From assembly GCA_000222875.2 (NCBI GenBank), contig AFRD01000050.1, forward strand, positions 1 to 64,000: DNA of 64,000 nucleotides. The letters run 5' to 3'. How positions within the stretch are numbered: position 1 is the first letter of the stretch; every line of letters starts with the position of its first letter. This DNA is from Periglandula ipomoeae IasaF13. Its lineage: Eukaryota; Ascomycota; Sordariomycetes; Hypocreales; Clavicipitaceae. This document shows positions 44,518-55,786 of the stretch, in pieces. The notes below the pieces were generated by a model. It did no database searches. It worked only from the letters and a program-made list of their open reading frames with translations, and was not told the DNA's origin. A program made the position numbers and the translations under genes.

Positions 44518-47049
44518 CTCCATCCAAGTAGTTGTATCAATCAACGAGTTGTGAAAGGGTATGCGGGCGATTGGCAGCCTTGCTCTTACCAAATCATCAC
44601 GATGGTCACCTTGAATTACCTATTTGGTCAAAGGTTTTTGGCTGGTTACGTGATGATTTACAGCCGTGGGGGCAGTCGAGCAATCCAGCTGCCTCTCTGA
44701 GCAGAGCCGGGCTTGTGCAGCGCGGTAGCTTCCGCCACTGTATTGCGAGCCGAACCATAATTGCAGCGACGAATGACTATTGGACAACCCGAACCGGGAG
44801 AGGTTGGTCTCGAACATGTTCATTCAACGAAACGACACACTTCAGTACTTGACAGATAAGGCGGGTTTAAACACATGCTTGACAATGCAAAGGCATCCCT
44901 GACTACATATCAGAAGGCATGGGTATAACGAATGAACTGGGTCTCCCCGCTTCGTATACTAATACTTGGGTGGGCGGTTGATGCCCCTCATCATCTTGGG
45001 GTAGCTCATGCGTCTCAGGGTGGCAGCAGGTGAGCGTTTCCCTGGCCGTCAAAGCCGGGAACTGCAACAAAATTGCAATGATTGAGCTGATATGGGGGAC
45101 AAGGTGACCGTATCCGAGGCAGCCGGCTGATTTTTCGAGTCCTACAAGCACACCGGCTAAGCCAGCATGCCAACGCAGAAAGGCCAAATTATCAGCGGGT
45201 AGGCTTTTTGCTGTGTTTCCGCCCCTCTCAACAGCGAATGCGTGGCGAGCTCTGCTGCAGAATCAGAGGCGCCAAAGTGTGTTTGGCTTGACACTGAGAT
45301 CACGATTGAACTCCGGCTCAGACGTCCTTGGCTACCAGGGATCACAAACCTGCGCCCCTCGAGCCCAGCCAATATTGCTGCAAAACAAGCGCATTTGGGA
45401 AGGCGCGTGACCTAGGATATGGTGCGAAGAACGCAAGCTGTACTATTATCTGCGACACAACTTTGAGACAACACAACTGATGTGCCCGAGCCGCCGTTGG
45501 CCTGTTACGCTTCCGGCAGTCTGTCGCGTGCCTGCAATACTCTCGGCTTCTTTTCATCTGTTTCTTCCCTTTTCTGATGATGCGCCGACTCTGCCAGAGT
45601 TCAGTGTCGCTCAAACCTTGGTTCTAGGCTTCTTTTCTAGTACGATGGCCTGGCAAGGTTACTCGGCCGCGGCCCCCTTGGTCGCAAATCTTGCAAGCCA
45701 TTGGCTCTTATGAACGGCCACATCTGGCGCGCCGCATACCCACTGGATAGACTACTGCACACCATATCCATCGAACCAGCCACTTGCAGCCGTTGGTTAC
45801 CAGCAAGCCGTCTGAAGGGAAGAAAATTTTCGTCAGTCCTGCTCTTGTTCAGCTGTCACACAAGAGAAATCGTAATGCGTGATGGGTTTATCACATCTCA
45901 TGCGTTGAGAAGAACAGCTCCTATGAGCCATTGTATCGCGATCTCTTAATCCGCTTGAGTGTGTGGCTTACGGGCAGCAGGCTTCGTGAATACCAAAGCG
46001 TCTGCCTACTTTGGATGAGCACATTCGCGTTGAGCAGCTCATGGTATGCCTCGCAGACAGACGACCAAATTTTTGAAGACGCTGAAAAGTGAACTCTTCC
46101 GCCGAATAATGACTAGTTTCGGTTTGCTTGGCCGGAAAGAAGCCGAGGAGGCAAATCGCATAACACGACCCGGATGATGGACTCACTCTAGAAAAATCGT
46201 ATCATGCATGGATCTTTTTGCGCCATTCCCGAGCTACTGCAACTGCGAATCCACTGAGGACAGACAACTCACTTGCCGTCATGCTGTACTTCCCACTATT
46301 ACTGTTGATGCTACGCTTGCGCAGAACAAGAAGTTGTTGCTACCTCAAAGAACACACGCACCTCGTTGTGGAGAAATTTGATAAGCTGGGCCTGAAGATG
46401 GAACCAGACTCAATGCGGGCCTGAACCCACAAGACATGGACGAGGTGTCGCGTGAGTACTTTCCTAGGATGAACTCTATGACAACTTTGGCAGCTACAGT
46501 ATCATCTCTGCAACAAGGACCAAAGAAGCACAAGTTGAATTGGTTCACCGAAGCAGCAACCAAGTGGAGGTGATCCGATGACCCGTTGGGCTGCGTCGAT
46601 GCAATCGCCTTGTCAATCCAGGGTCCCGCCCCTCGAGAAGCCTCGACCTGCGGGGCGATTAAACGGGTCTGCGGCTATTGGAGGTTGAGGATAAGATTGA
46701 TTATTACAGATGAGATTCACCACCAGTAGTATCCAAAAGCCTGGGCTCGCTTGACAGGCGGGAATAGGACCGGATAAAGTCTTTATCCACATAAACAAGT
46801 CTGCAATATTTGCTTCTTTTCGGGGCTTTTAACCGGCGGTTAGAGTGCCGGAGTCGAGCACAAACGTCAGTCGACCCATGCTCTTCGAATGGTCGCAAGC
46901 CACACCAACTTAGCCACCAACCGGTACGATACAGTATGAACTATGATACATAACAGGCCAAAGGGCATCTTGTGCCAACAGCACTACTGGAAGCGCACTA
47001 ACGAGAGGCTTGTTTTGCTAACAGCCTGCAGTGGGCTCGAAAGGTTCGA

Positions 47050-47065
47050 CCCCCCCCCCCCCCCC
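47050..47065. repeat. Poly(C) run of 16
   Basis: The run is flanked on both sides by TTCGA. It is a likely site of slippage and of base-calling error. Confidence 0.9.
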
Positions 47066-49137
47066 TTCGACCCTCCACCATGAAATTTTGAGATTTGGTC
47101 AGAGATGGGGCCAGAATGGAAAGCGGCAAATGGATCTCAAGGACCAGTCGCAGGGCACCAGTGACAAACAGGAAAAAGACGAAGTTGGACGAGTGGATTT
47201 GCGAGCCAGGTACCACGTTGGTGGAGACGATCCGACACGAGGGAATCGGATTGCCGAGAGGGCAAGTTGCAACGTCTTGGCTGCGTTGAATTGTGGCCCT
47301 CTATCAGAACGACGCAACGACGATTCAATAGATCGATACAGAGCGCCACCTGAAGAAAAAAAAAACTTCAACCGGAGATATCTTTGGGTCTCGATGTTGT
47401 ATTCAAGAGAAATGAAGCTACATCATAGACCATTCTCGGCGAATCTTGCTTGCCTAGAACCTCGTCTTTGACCACCCAAGCATGATAATGAGTCAGCTTC
47501 TTTCATCGATAGTCAACCCGGTTGAATGGCTTGCTCCATATCCAGCGAAAAGTCAAGTCAAACACAATCAAGTTCGTTGCTTGTTGCATCCAACACGTGT
47601 TGGCATGTAACCATCCTCCGTTGGCTTGGAACCCCTCTGTTGCAATTTGCATCCTAGGGCTCCCCTGTCAATTCAATGAATGCCTGCACGCAACTCACCA
47701 GCTCAACACCGTGCTCGCCCAAGCTACTGTTGACATGGCGACACACTCTCACCGCTTCGTGCATCTTGGCAATTCCATCGCGGTAGTTACTAGTGCCGAA
47801 CATAAATGGAGTGTTTCGAAGCATTGAACGGTACGCACTAACTCTACATCCCTGTTCTAATCGTCCGTGTTATCGCCATACCCTTTCCCATCCCAATGTT
47901 AGCGCAACCAAACCTGCCGTGCTCAACAAAATACCGACAACCGAGGAAGTTCGTCAGGGAAACGACATCCGCGAGTGCCGGATTTCGAGCCATGAATCAT
48001 TTCTTTCATTGCCCTTGTGCCGCAAGCAAGGTATTGCGTGCTCGGACAAGTTGAAATCCCGTAATAGATATTCCTGCAGAGGAATATGTCACGCGATCAA
48101 TCCTGCGGGCTGCCGCGTTTGAAACAGATGTGACGCCCGGTGCATGAACCACTAGTGCGCACCATGCAGTATTCCGCCTATCTCTCGTATCGATATGTCA
48201 TTCAATTGAACATTAGCGGAGTGATTGGAATGTAACAATGATGGTGTCATGGCTTAAAACTTTCAATTGCCTCCCACAGCGACCGATGCGTGACAGAGAG
48301 ATGCATCGTAAGATCGTTCAGTCGTGAGTGCTGAGATGACTATTACGGACTAGATGTGCCTTTCTTATCATGTCATGTGTCGGCATCAAGCTAACTAGCT
48401 CGAGTTTTGCATGTGCAGGATTGTTAATACAGGTATTCGACATAATTTATGGACTGCAACACGAAGGTTGGTATGTATTTGCCCAATTTGTGACCGCATA
48501 TCCCCGGCGTGGGTTATAATAAAATACGCCTAGACTGTGGGAAATATATGCTATCCTTGTGCATCCGGGAGACGTTCTAGGCTTGAATACAGGATGTATG
48601 CAATTGCAGTACTATTCAACGCTTGTCGATAGAATGCGATGGTGTATGCACAAAACCGCTCCAGGGTATGTTCTACACATCACTTTGGCCACATTACGTC
48701 CTCCATGAACAGTCAAGAGACGCTTGGTCTAGCAATCATGCAAATTCTTTTCAATCACCGCTCATCTGGCAGAAACTCTTGTAACATCACCGAGAGCGTT
48801 TGTGAATATCAGGTCCATAGGGAAAAGAAGTTGTGTTCGAGGAAGAGCAAGTCGTCTATCATAATCTATATGTCTAGGCCACGTAAAAGTGACATATAGT
48901 CTAATCACCACTTCAAACTGTCTATAACTCGTACCCCTTATATGCACATGCAATATATACGCAGAAACTACAACGGTAGATTTCATACGAACGAGTTCTC
49001 TCACGGACTGCGGGGAACAAAAACCCTGATGCATGCAGCCTAATTCCCCGACGCATGTAACCACGGCTCACGGAGCAAGAGGCAATATATCTCCGAGCAA
49101 AAGAAAAGAAGAAAAGTCACTCCACATCTACGTAAAT

Positions 49138-50481
49138 TCATGCCCCATCGGCACAGCTGCCGTGCAACTCGAACAATTGACGAGCCTCGAGCACACCAAT
49201 GATCTTGCCTGCCTCGGTGACACCAATCACGTCTGGTCTGCAGGGAAGCGTGTCCCCCACGTTGTCCTTGTCCTGCCGCGACTGCGTCGAGCGGACCATA
49301 TCGCCCGCCTGCCGGATGTGCGTGTCGGATGACATGGCGAGGACGTCGTGGAGGGAGACGAACGTGCTGGATAGCTTCGCAAGGGGTTCGTGGAGGGCCG
49401 AGGAGGGTATTTCGCGAATCTGGCTTGGCGATGCGACTTTGTCGTCCTGCGACTTGATCCAGCCGGATTTGTTGTCGATGCCTGCCCGGAGGAGGTCTAT
49501 CCCTTGGCTGCTCCATGTGAGACCTAGTCCCTGGAGGCAAGGGATGTCGTCGATGAGGACGCATATGTTTTTCAGGGTCTGTGGCGATTTTGTGGCTGCT
49601 GCTGCTGTTGCTGCCGCCGCTGCACCTATTGCTCCTCCGGGATGGTTCTTTGCGAATGTGGCGGCCACGTTGCGGTGCATCTCGTTTGCCGCCGTGATGG
49701 CCAGGGCATCGCCCAGAGCGAGTGCGACGGTGGTGGATGATGTCGGCGCAGATACCCCGAACGACTTGCTTTCGCTCTCGGGAATTGGTGCCGGTAATAA
49801 GATTGTGTTTGGTCGTCGTTTGATCAGTTCGCATGTGTCGCGGCGAATGTGAGATGTTAGGAGGATGGTGGGTAAGGCATCGTCCAGATGCGGGAGCAGC
49901 AGCATGAGTTCTTGCGTCTTCCCTGAATATGTGATGAACATGAGCGTGTCGTGGGGGTCGACGATGCCCAGATCGCCATGCAATGCCTCTGTAGGATGCA
50001 AGAAGACGGCCCGTATGTCGAGACTTTGCATCGTCGCCACCAGCTTCTTGCCAATGTGGCCCGACTTGCCGACTCCGATGATCACAAGTTTGCCGTTCGA
50101 CGACCCGCGTCGCACAATGGCTTGCACGGCCTGGTCGAATCCTTCCCGTGCTATTGAGTCTGTTTCATACAACTTCGTGAGGTTGGCTAGCGCCGTTGCT
50201 TCGGTGTTGAGAACATGGATTCCGTACCGGAGCCGACTCTCCGTGGCTGGTGATTCTGCGTGACATGATGGCGCAAGATGCGACTTATCTTGGTTCTGTG
50301 GTAATGATGGCTGCTCCAGGCTGAACGGCTCGGCCGGTTCATCAGCCAATGCGTTATCCGAGGGCGAAGCACATGGTGTCGGCGGCGACGGTGGCGGCAG
50401 AGCTGGTCCTTGTCTCGCCCCAAGCACGATCACGGCGCTCGTCTGGATGGGATGTCTTTCCGCTTGTCCATTCCGCCCCAT
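49138..50481 (-). CDS. SIS-domain sugar-phosphate isomerase-like protein
   Basis: This is a single-exon gene of 447 aa. The SIS domain runs from about residue 115 to 260, with the phosphosugar-binding signatures VIIGVGKSGHIGKKL (133-147) and FITYSGKTQELM (182-193). It resembles D-arabinose-5-phosphate isomerases of the KdsD/GutQ type. The C-terminal 130 residues (TFVSLHDVLAMSSDTHIRQA to VIGVTEAGKIIGVLEARQL) look like a degenerate CBS-type pair. The first 80 residues are Pro/Ser-rich and disordered. The frame stays open 300 bases upstream without an ATG, so the start is the first ATG at 50481. Fungi do not make Kdo, so the true substrate is unknown. An Ala/Thr-rich insert near 285-300 derives from a GCT/GCC repeat. 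Confidence 0.85.
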   Translation of the reverse strand: MGRNGQAERHPIQTSAVIVLGARQGPALPPPSPPTPCASPSDNALADEPAEPFSLEQPSLPQNQDKSHLAPSCHAESPATESRLRYGIHVLNTEATALANLTKLYETDSIAREGFDQAVQAIVRRGSSNGKLVIIGVGKSGHIGKKLVATMQSLDIRAVFLHPTEALHGDLGIVDPHDTLMFITYSGKTQELMLLLPHLDDALPTILLTSHIRRDTCELIKRRPNTILLPAPIPESESKSFGVSAPTSSTTVALALGDALAITAANEMHRNVAATFAKNHPGGAIGAAAAATAAAATKSPQTLKNICVLIDDIPCLQGLGLTWSSQGIDLLRAGIDNKSGWIKSQDDKVASPSQIREIPSSALHEPLAKLSSTFVSLHDVLAMSSDTHIRQAGDMVRSTQSRQDKDNVGDTLPCRPDVIGVTEAGKIIGVLEARQLFELHGSCADGA

Positions 50482-53383
50482 GATTACGATGTGATTGATA
50501 GATTGATCTGTCACCCTGTCTCCCAAGGCTGCAATGCAAGAAACTAGGCGGAGTGTTCGAAGCCAGACAGTCGATGTCTCACGGTAGGTTCCAGACCCGT
50601 GTGCCGCGAACCACAGATATTGTGGTGTGGACTGTTCGGTACACCTTGATGATTGGTAATGTGCTACCCTGAATGAGATATGATGATGTGTCGTTTTTAA
50701 ACCGAATCGGGCTTTCGGGTCATTGCTGATATGATGTCTTTGTTGCGCAATCCGGAACTCCCCATGAAACAATCGACAGTAGCTCAATGTGCGCTAATCT
50801 CGTACCAGCTTCCTGCAGCTGTGCTTGTCGGTGTTATCGATTGGGATTGCAGCTCAGAAATGTCGCTCACTAAGCCGTGATATTATAACGCGTCCCGCTT
50901 AACTGCGACTTGAACCGCGGGACCGGGAAGATACGTGAGCTGGGTCAGCGGTAGCGGAACGGATCAAGCTGTGTCAAAGGGTACAGCAAGAGTCAAGACT
51001 TTCAGCAACTTGCTTGAAGCGGAGTTGTAGATATAGTTAATCCCCCAGATTCCGGGGCAGCGCAACTACCACGTTTTGGCAGAAAAAGTGCTCGATTGTC
51101 GCAAGGAGGGCCGAAGCTGTTATCCAATTGGCCCACAGCAACTCGGAAGCCCGAAGAGCGGTAGCTTCGGCTCAGTAGCGGTGGCCGATTGCGTGCGATA
51201 AGAGGAGCCTGGGTCCCTGGGTGCGGTTGGTAACGTCGATCTTGCGCTTCTTCCTACAATAGCACAGAATAGAGAGTCATAGATTCAATTTCCCGAGACG
51301 CTGCTGCAGTAATAGTCCCCATTTCTCCCAATGATAGCTACACTGTCTGCTTGGTCATCCATTGCCGGCTTACAGTAGGTCTGTAGCTCTTCTGTCTGTC
51401 TGCAAGCCCGGTGATAAAACGTGATGCACGTTGGCTAGATCTGGGACCGCAATCGATGACTAGTTCTCTCACGCATCCACCTGGTCATGGACGATGCGGC
51501 GCGCAATCATCGATGGCGTCAATTTCGCATTGCGTGGCTTAGGCGAGAAGGGGCATGGTGGGGTCACGCCATTCGGTCGGGGCAAGAGCCGCTTCTGTGT
51601 AGGGTCGTTTGCTCGCGCACGGCGTATCAATTGCACCGCGCTGTGGATTAGAAATTGGGCGATTGAGTTTCTGTTCGGAGTAAGTAGCTTTGGAGTGGGA
51701 GGATGGAGACACGAATAATCATTCAAAGCACGCAGCTTTCTACGCTGATTGCTTGACAGCCGACAGCTGCGACAGCTGGTGCCGCATTGTCACACGGCCA
51801 CATCGAAGCGTGGAAGGAGCGACCAAGCTCCGGATGCGATAATCCGATATCAGGTCTCCTTTGGGGGACACAGCAATGGCCATTGCCGCCTGCCTGTATT
51901 ATTTGCCAATGCGAATCAAGTGTCAATCTCGCAACTGTAACGGGTTGCCGATGGCGCGAGTATCTCTTGCAACCCACCGTTACCGCCAGCGTGCCAAAGT
52001 GTTCATCGCAGCTTGGCCTCCCTGCTATAGTAATCATGCCTGCGAGATTGCCGTGAATCAACAGCACGGCCGACCCTGCAGATCATCACCTCAGATCTGC
52101 GACGAGCTCCATGCGACCAATCACGACCTTCTGTCCACAACCAATCAATGTAGCCATTGACAAACCACTCCAGCTGCTTCCTTTGCATCTTGGACAGCTT
52201 TCTGTTGTCTTGATTTGTTTTTCTTACCATCCGGGCGACCAAGGCAAACACTCAAGAACATACCGGTTCCCGCTTTCGTAATGCTATCGATGTAGCCTCA
52301 ACGTTGTGGCTTCGAAGCTGCTCGCAATGGAATTTACGACACCACCAGAGTCATGACATGTTTCACCACAAATGCCATCTGCGAAGACAATGGGATAATA
52401 CTTGTCGTCTGTTTTCAAGGGAGCAGACCCTTTGGCCCCACGGACTGCAACGTGTAACGCCGATGGACACTGCTCTCGTGTTTCTGCAAATTTTGCAGCG
52501 ATGTCAAACCGTTACTATGCCAAAGCCTGTTCCTAAAGCCGTACATGTGGAGCTGAGATATGACATTTCAAGCTCTTACGGACCGATGAGTTTCTCGTCG
52601 AAGGTTTGGATACTGTCGCGCCTTTTTGTGTTCGCTGCCCATTGTTTCGTGCAAGGTCTGAAATTGATGAATTTCGACAACCAACTACGCATCGAGGGAA
52701 TGTGAACCATGAGCGGTGAACCAAGCAATTTACCTATAGCGCTGAAAAAACTGCCATCGTAACTACAGGGACTGTCTCGCAGACTGTTGTCGCATTCTTC
52801 TTTGACGGATTCTGAAGCCAATAAGGCCGTTCGAGAGGAAACCTCTGGTTAGAGGTGTCTCAGTCTTGGAGCTGGATGTGGTTGGGAATGCTGACGATTG
52901 CATGGAGATGGAGCTGCGAGACACATGGCGCCCCCTCACTTACATGACAACGGCATGCTCTTTGTGAGACCTGGGACGCAGCAGGATAATGGCCGCCGTG
53001 CATGATAGTTTGGCATATTGATGCAGACCTGACAGTGGGCATCGCAGTGAGTGATCTGCACTAAGCCTTGTAAATTGCTGCCGCAGCAGATGCGTTCTCA
53101 GGGGGGACATTCTGCATTCAGTACAGAGAGCCCGAGGCGTCGCCGAAATAGACACAATAGTCTTGAACGACAAGCTCAACGGGGATTCTTGCGCATACCG
53201 GACTTGGAAGTCTTCCTCGTCGTGGTGCTAACCTGACGAGTATATCTTGATCCGTCTCCCTTCGGTTATCGTGTCAAGCTCTCTTTCGCAGTTCATTTCC
53301 AGTCACTCACTCATCCCTTCAAGTCCAGAAATATTGATTCAGTCCTCTCATTCACCTCAGATATACCGATTTAATCAGACAAA
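50482..53383. other. 2.9-kb divergent upstream region of the SIS gene and KR-site precursor
   Basis: No gene could be supported. Frames at 51723-52160 overlap on both strands. The last 150 bases (53235-53383) are CT-rich with TATATC at 53241 and lead into the ATG at 53384, as in a leader of a well-expressed secreted protein gene. Confidence 0.4.
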
Positions 53384-54508
53384 ATGAAGGGTCCCAACGC
53401 CGCCGTTCTCCTCCTCTCTTGCCTTTCAAGCAACGTCCTCGCTGCCCCCACCAACCAAGCTGCCGGTGTCGAGGCTCGCAACGATGCCGTTGTGTCTGGA
53501 TCGAGCATGGAGAGAAATGCTCCACCCATGAAGTTTGTTAGCGACTTGATGACTCGCGATGTTGCCAGCGAGCAGGATATCCAGGCTTTGCAACGAATGG
53601 TTGTCGCCAACCCCAATCTCTTTGCTGCTTTGTCAGATTTGCCCGTTGTCGGCAAGGTCCTCGCGGGAGTGCTTGGCGGCCTCGGCAAGCGTGATATGAT
53701 GTACGGCGTCACTCAAGACGAAGTTCAGGCCCTATCGAAGATGGTCACGGATATTCCTCTGGTTGGCGGCCTTCTCAACTCAGTTCCAGTGGTTGGCCCG
53801 CTTGTAAACCAGGTTCTTGGCGGCCTTCTTGGCGGTGCGGGCGGAAAGAGGGGTGATGCTTCTTCACCTGCTGATGTGTCTAAGCTTCTCAAAGGCGTCG
53901 CTGGCAAGGGTGGTGATGTTACCAAGCTCCTCAAAGAGGCCGCCGACGGCAAGGACAAGCGAGAGGAAGCAACTGGAGGTCTATCCATTCCTCTTTTGAA
54001 CAGCCTCCTCGGTCTGCTTGGCGCGAATGGTGGCTCCGTCACTGACCTCGTCGGTGGGCTCACCAAGGGCGTTACAGGCACGCTTGATCAGGTCACCGGA
54101 GGCGCCACTGCCCCCATTACCGGCGCTGTTGACGGTGTTACCGATGCTCTCGGTGGTATCCTCAAGCGTGAGGAGGCTGCTGAGCAGACTCTTGATCTTG
54201 GTTCCCTGTTGAGCACTCTCCTCGGCACTGTAGGTGGCCTTACTGGCTCTGCTGGCGGTGCTACTGGTGGTCTCGGTGGGCTCACCAACACCGTTGGCGG
54301 TCTCACCAAGGGCCTCACTGACACCGTTGATGGCCTTGCTGGGCCCGTTGTTGACACTGTCGGCTCAGTCACCGGTGGACTGGCCAAGCGCGTGGAGGTC
54401 AACGTCAGCGATGAACAAATCGAGACTCTGCAGAGATACACCCAGGCAGTCCCACTGCTGAGCTCTCTCCCAATTGTTGGTGATCTCCTCAAGACTCTCG
54501 GTCTTTAG
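53384..54508 (+). CDS. Secreted Kex2-site repeat precursor (KEP-like), 374 aa
   Basis: A single exon encodes a signal peptide (about residues 1-20, ending VLAAPTN) and a Gly/Leu/Val-rich body. Five Lys-Arg pairs lie at 102-103, 155-156, 192-193, 261-262 and 335-336, each after a Gly- or Lys-rich segment. Cleavage would release segments of about 53, 37, 69, 74 and 38 residues plus the N-terminal piece. Two sites are followed by Glu-Glu-Ala, similar to the Kex2 plus dipeptidyl-aminopeptidase sites of mating pheromones. A related amphipathic module (Q-x-L-x-R/K-M ... P-[VI]-V-G-x-L/V) occurs near 63-100, 111-149 and 343-373. A second repeat type (VGGLTKG) occurs at about 223 and 304. There is no UstYa-type gene nearby and no Cys-rich core, so it is not assigned to a RiPP pathway. 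Possible roles are surface-active peptides or wall proteins; this is inference. Confidence 0.75.
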   Translation: MKGPNAAVLLLSCLSSNVLAAPTNQAAGVEARNDAVVSGSSMERNAPPMKFVSDLMTRDVASEQDIQALQRMVVANPNLFAALSDLPVVGKVLAGVLGGLGKRDMMYGVTQDEVQALSKMVTDIPLVGGLLNSVPVVGPLVNQVLGGLLGGAGGKRGDASSPADVSKLLKGVAGKGGDVTKLLKEAADGKDKREEATGGLSIPLLNSLLGLLGANGGSVTDLVGGLTKGVTGTLDQVTGGATAPITGAVDGVTDALGGILKREEAAEQTLDLGSLLSTLLGTVGGLTGSAGGATGGLGGLTNTVGGLTKGLTDTVDGLAGPVVDTVGSVTGGLAKRVEVNVSDEQIETLQRYTQAVPLLSSLPIVGDLLKTLGL

Positions 54509-55786
54509 AGGGTGGGAGCAGAGAAGAAATGGGCGAGGCATGAGGCTCTAAATACCCCTTTTGTTAATTTTTTTGCAAACCTTCAGTGAGGCTCAGTATC
54601 TCACCAGTCCAAGCACAATATAATTCCATAATATATTTATATCCGAAATTTTGACTTCGCTCCTCCCTGATACCACTATCTGTATTTTATTCGCCGATAA
54701 GATTCCAAGTTTCGATATTACTAAGCCTTTCAAACGTGTAAGTGCGGAAAGGTCTGGATTCGTTCATGCTTGTTGTCGCGAAGTCGTATCAGCCATCACC
54801 GTTCAAGATTTTTGGCTTAGTTCAGTCAAACGCAACAAGGCCGCCTCGACTTCTGCTGGCAGCTGTTACGTTTGCGCTTTGGGGCTTGCGTGGCAATAAA
54901 TGAGACTGTAGGCACTTCTTCGGCTCAGGTGAGATGAGGTGAAATAGCGTATATTTGGCGGGTTAATCGTGGCTCGTATGCACAAGCTCGAAAAGGGAAT
55001 TGGTTGCCAGTCGTCAGAGCTATGGTGGAGCGGATGTGCTGATGGATGACGGAGAACTAGAGCAAAGCGGCTAGACCCTGGTTTGTACTCTGTCAGACAG
55101 GGTGCATTTGACAGTGCTGGCACGGGTGGATTCTCACATGTAGTCTGAGCAGTTGAAAAAGACGTCATTGGACGATTTATGACAGCGCGGCCGGCATAGC
55201 CCAGCTGGTTCGGTATGGCACACAGATTGATGGATGCCCTTGCGTCTCATGGCCCGTACAAAGCATTCGGCTGTCGAGCTGCAGACGTGAACAAGGTACT
55301 GTAAAGCTGCATACCAGAGATGGTGCTTAGAAATCCCGCCTGGTGTCAGGTATTGTGGAACAAAGTTGGTGGAACAAAGTTGGTGACGTGGAGCGTGTCG
55401 CCGAGCTGTCACAGCTTCTGCTGGGACCCGAGTTCTGAACCATTACGGGCCCCGTGTTGTCTGTGGGTGCAGCAGTGGCCGGTGCAGCCGGGTGGGGTCG
55501 CAGCTAAAGCCACCATGCCACACGGCAGTGCGGCCGCTGCACTAGACGCCTTATTCACCACATGTCTGGTATCTTCTAAGCGAAACAGCTTCTTCCACGA
55601 GTGACGAACGCTGACCTCGTGTTTTAGTTCTTCATCTTCACACACTCTCTTCGGCCGGCCATGCAACTGCTGCAGAGAGCGACACTGTCACCCGCGTCGG
55701 GAGGTTCCTTGCTTTCATCCATCTTTTAGTGGCCAGGACAGACGCCGCCTTTTGACTCCAGGCTGCTGCATGCTGCTCTAGCCTTG
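54509..55786. other. Intergenic region KR-site precursor/ceramidase
   Basis: This contains the 3' flank of the precursor gene and the ceramidase promoter. A 14-bp direct repeat (GGAACAAAGTTGGT, two copies, 55357-55384) lies within it. No gene is supported; frames at 54651-54899 and 55320-55604 lack motifs. Confidence 0.4.
55357..55384 (+). repeat. 14-bp tandem duplication, intergenic
   Basis: Two exact adjacent copies of GGAACAAAGTTGGT occur. They have the same unit length as the duplication in the ORP1-like gene but unrelated sequence. Confidence 0.95.

Larger units (their letters stand above)
42904..49137. other. 6.2-kb gene-poor region upstream of the SPX gene
   Basis: No conserved gene could be assembled. 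The longest frame, 43750-44517 (+, 255 aa, ATG start), overlaps another frame of 167 codons and has no motif. The frame 47031-47471 begins beside a run of sixteen C and is rejected. Composition is ordinary. The first few hundred bases upstream of 42903 are the SPX promoter. Confidence 0.4.

Noticed and set aside
47031..47471. 146-aa frame beginning at the poly(C) run
   Set aside because: The poly-Pro start comes only from the homopolymer; there is no domain and an equally long antisense frame.
50482..50787. N-terminal extension of the SIS protein to 549 aa
   Set aside because: The upstream open frame has no ATG before 50481 and reads like untranslated leader.
22534..54508. Functional cluster linking Kex1 with the KR-site precursor
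   Set aside because: The two genes are 29 kb apart with unrelated housekeeping genes between; Kex1 serves all secreted precursors, so co-location is probably coincidence.
55185..55225. TAGCCCAGCTGG string resembling a tRNA A box
   Set aside because: No B box follows within the expected distance.
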